Shown: piece after piece, positions 6,035-7,135 of the stretch
Position numbering within the stretch: position 1 is the stretch's first letter
Layout: each line of letters begins with the position of its first letter
DNA from: an uncultured Desulfobacterales bacterium
GTDB taxonomy: Bacteria; Desulfobacterota; Desulfobacteria; Desulfobacterales; G020354645
Direction: 5' to 3'
Assembly: GCA_947259865.1 (NCBI GenBank)
Contig: CAMYNZ010000195.1
Span: 1 to 7,135, forward strand
DNA: 7,135 nucleotides
The notes under the pieces: model-generated
The model's database searches: none
The model's input: the letters and a program-made list of their open reading frames with translations, nothing else
What the model was told of the DNA's origin: nothing
Position numbers and translations under genes: made by a program

Positions 6035-6982
6035 ATGAGCACAGAGTCAAACGGTTTGAAGTCGGGAAGCAACCTTGAAAAAATCTTAAATGCAGGACAT
6101 TTCGCATTTACCGGTGAGCTGGGTCCGCCCCGGGGCGCCAATTCCGAAGAGGTAACTTCAAAAGCCGCCCATCTAAAAGGCCATGTGGATGCGGTCAACA
6201 TCACTGACAATCAAACAGCGGTGGTTCGCATGTCGAGTTGGGCCGCCTGTATTTTGTTGATCCAGCAAGGTCTGGAGCCGAACTTTCAGATGGTTTGCCG
6301 GGATCGCAACCGGCTTGCCATGCAGGCCGATATACTGGGCGCCTGCGCCCATGGCATTCGCAACATGTTGTGTCTTTCGGGCGACCATCAAAAATTCGGC
6401 GACCACCCCCAGGCCAAAGGGGTATTTGACATCGATTCCATGCAACTGATCAGCATGGTAAAACGGATGCGCGATGACGGTCAATTACAGAGCGGTGCTG
6501 AATTGGAGGAAGCACCCAAAATTTTCATCGGTGCGGCTGCCAATCCGTTTGCCGACCCGTTCGAGTGGCGGGTCCATCGTCTGGCAAAAAAGATAAATGC
6601 CGGGGTTGATTTTATCCAGACCCAATGCATTTACAATATGGAAAAGTTTCGCGAATGGATCAAGCAGGCCAATGACATGGGACTCACGGAAAAGGCCTAC
6701 ATCCTGGCCGGCGTAACACCTATGAAAAGCGTGGGTATGGCCAAATACATGAAAAACAGAGTTCCCGGCATGGATGTACCCGATGAAGTAATAGAACGGC
6801 TCCAGGGGGCCGGAAAGGGTAAGGCGGCTGAAGAAGGCATCAAGATGGCCTGCGAGCAAATCGAAGAGTTCAAGGAGATGAAAGGTGTGGCCGGCGTTCA
6901 CTTGATGGCCATCGAATGGGAGCACAAGGTCCCGGAGATTGCCGAGCGCGCGGGGGTGTTGCCCAGGCCGAAAGTAGACTAA
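6035..6982 (+). CDS. metF: 5,10-Methylenetetrahydrofolate reductase, MetF
   Basis: This 315-residue FAD-containing TIM-barrel enzyme interconverts 5,10-methylene-THF and 5-methyl-THF, the last folate step before methyl transfer to the corrinoid protein in the Wood-Ljungdahl pathway (or its reverse). Conserved MetF landmarks appear in order: F-x-G-E28-x-G-P-P (matching the catalytic Glu of E. coli MetF), the 'VNITDNQ' strand (54-60), the C88-R-D-R-N-R motif, the folate-site Asp117 in 'CLSGDH', and the Q196-T-Q198 strand. Overall length is normal for the family. It appears to be the kind that works with MetV rather than using NAD(P)H directly, judged from the neighbouring metV. The adjacent Hdr/MvhD genes suggest that electrons come or go through that complex. 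It could also serve methionine synthesis, but the Hdr linkage makes a catabolic or carbon-fixation role more likely. Confidence 0.94.
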   Translation: MSTESNGLKSGSNLEKILNAGHFAFTGELGPPRGANSEEVTSKAAHLKGHVDAVNITDNQTAVVRMSSWAACILLIQQGLEPNFQMVCRDRNRLAMQADILGACAHGIRNMLCLSGDHQKFGDHPQAKGVFDIDSMQLISMVKRMRDDGQLQSGAELEEAPKIFIGAAANPFADPFEWRVHRLAKKINAGVDFIQTQCIYNMEKFREWIKQANDMGLTEKAYILAGVTPMKSVGMAKYMKNRVPGMDVPDEVIERLQGAGKGKAAEEGIKMACEQIEEFKEMKGVAGVHLMAIEWEHKVPEIAERAGVLPRPKVD

Positions 6983-7040
6983 AAGTCACCTTAACAATCC
7001 GTCTTAAGCCCAATGGCTGTGTTGCGGGCCAGCGAAAAAT

Positions 7041-7060
7041 GCTCACCAGAAGAAGTGAGC
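7041..7060 (+). other. Perfect 6-bp hairpin downstream of metF
   Basis: GCTCAC (7041-7046) and GTGAGC (7055-7060) pair perfectly around an 8-base purine-rich loop. A T-poor stretch beginning TAAAGTTAAA follows instead of a T-run, so it is not a good intrinsic terminator on the plus strand. It may be a weak 3'-end stabiliser or part of the adjoining repeat block. The interval 6983-7040 shows no other clear signal. Confidence 0.4.
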
Positions 7061-7095
7061 TAAAGTTAAAAGTGAACTAAAGTGACTAAAGTTAA
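7053..7095. repeat. Short imperfect direct repeats, AGTGA(R)CTAAAGT type
   Basis: CTAAAGT occurs three times (7060-7066, 7077-7083, 7086-7092), each preceded by GTGA, GTGAA- or GTGAG-like sequence. The repeat unit is roughly AAGTGANCTAAAGTTAA, with indels shortening the second and third copies. The spacing is 17 and then 9 bases. It may be a degenerate tandem repeat or clustered protein-binding sites for a downstream gene. Function unknown. Confidence 0.5.
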
Positions 7096-7119
7096 TGAAT
7101 TCTGTCATTTTTATAAAGG

Positions 7120-7135
7120 ATGGAGCAAAGCGACA
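7120..7135 (+). CDS. Possible first codons of a downstream gene (partial, uncertain)
   Basis: ATG GAG CAA AGC GAC begins at 7120 and stays open to the window end. The first ten bases, ATGGAGCAAA, match the start of hdrC exactly. However, the only Shine-Dalgarno-like sequence (AAAGG, 7115-7119) touches the ATG directly, which is too close. Equally, AAAGGATGGAG may itself be the ribosome site for a start just beyond the window. Nothing can be said about the product. Confidence 0.2.

Noticed and set aside
6990..7008. CTTAA/TTAAG inverted repeat after metF as a terminator
   Set aside because: The stem is only five A/T-rich pairs with no T-run. I see no convincing intrinsic terminator in 6983-7135.

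Overview
The window carries one compact plus-strand gene cluster, in the order hdrC, hdrB, hdrA, mvhD, metV, metF (about 181 to 6982). Short noncoding stretches containing repeats and hairpins lie at both ends. The products are the three subunits of a soluble heterodisulfide-reductase-like complex, the small iron-sulfur adaptor MvhD, and the two subunits (MetV and MetF) of a Wood-Ljungdahl-type 5,10-methylenetetrahydrofolate reductase. The same gene set is known from acetogens such as Moorella thermoacetica, and related sets occur in sulfate-reducing Desulfobacterota. The roughly balanced base composition, the long two-module HdrA and the use of selenocysteine in MvhD suggest an anaerobic Desulfobacterota-type ('deltaproteobacterial') sulfate reducer or syntroph that uses the C1 branch of the Wood-Ljungdahl pathway. 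That assignment is an inference from gene content, because no phylogenetic marker is present.

Layout. Positions 1-180 are noncoding and hold three hairpin-forming sequences, two of them GC-rich palindromes of the dispersed-intergenic-repeat type, then a Shine-Dalgarno sequence. hdrC (181-807) and hdrB (819-1706) are separated by 11 bases. hdrB and hdrA (1703-4738) overlap at ATGA. mvhD follows 15 bases later. Read conventionally it stops after 86 codons, but the TGA at 5012-5014 is almost certainly a selenocysteine codon: the frame continues with strongly MvhD-like sequence to a TAA at 5249-5251 (165 residues), and a perfect 7-bp hairpin with a GGA loop sits where a bacterial SECIS element should be. 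metV (5277-5957) follows after 25 bases. metF (6035-6982) is set apart by a 77-base gap with a small hairpin. Positions 6983-7135 are noncoding, with a perfect 6-bp hairpin and three copies of CTAAAGT. The window may end at the start of another gene.

How the genes may work together. MetF (FAD) interconverts methylene- and methyl-tetrahydrofolate. MetV couples it electronically through iron-sulfur clusters. HdrABC-MvhD would form the electron-transfer platform, with HdrA flavins as the possible bifurcation or confurcation site and HdrB noncubane clusters as a two-electron site. The cluster encodes no hydrogenase, formate dehydrogenase or NADH-binding subunit, so the outside electron partner cannot be read from this window. 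The direction (CO2 fixation or methyl oxidation to CO2) is also undetermined.

The most useful points are the selenocysteine recoding of mvhD, which simple gene callers would truncate, and the composite HdrA in which each half keeps a different subset of HdrA domains.
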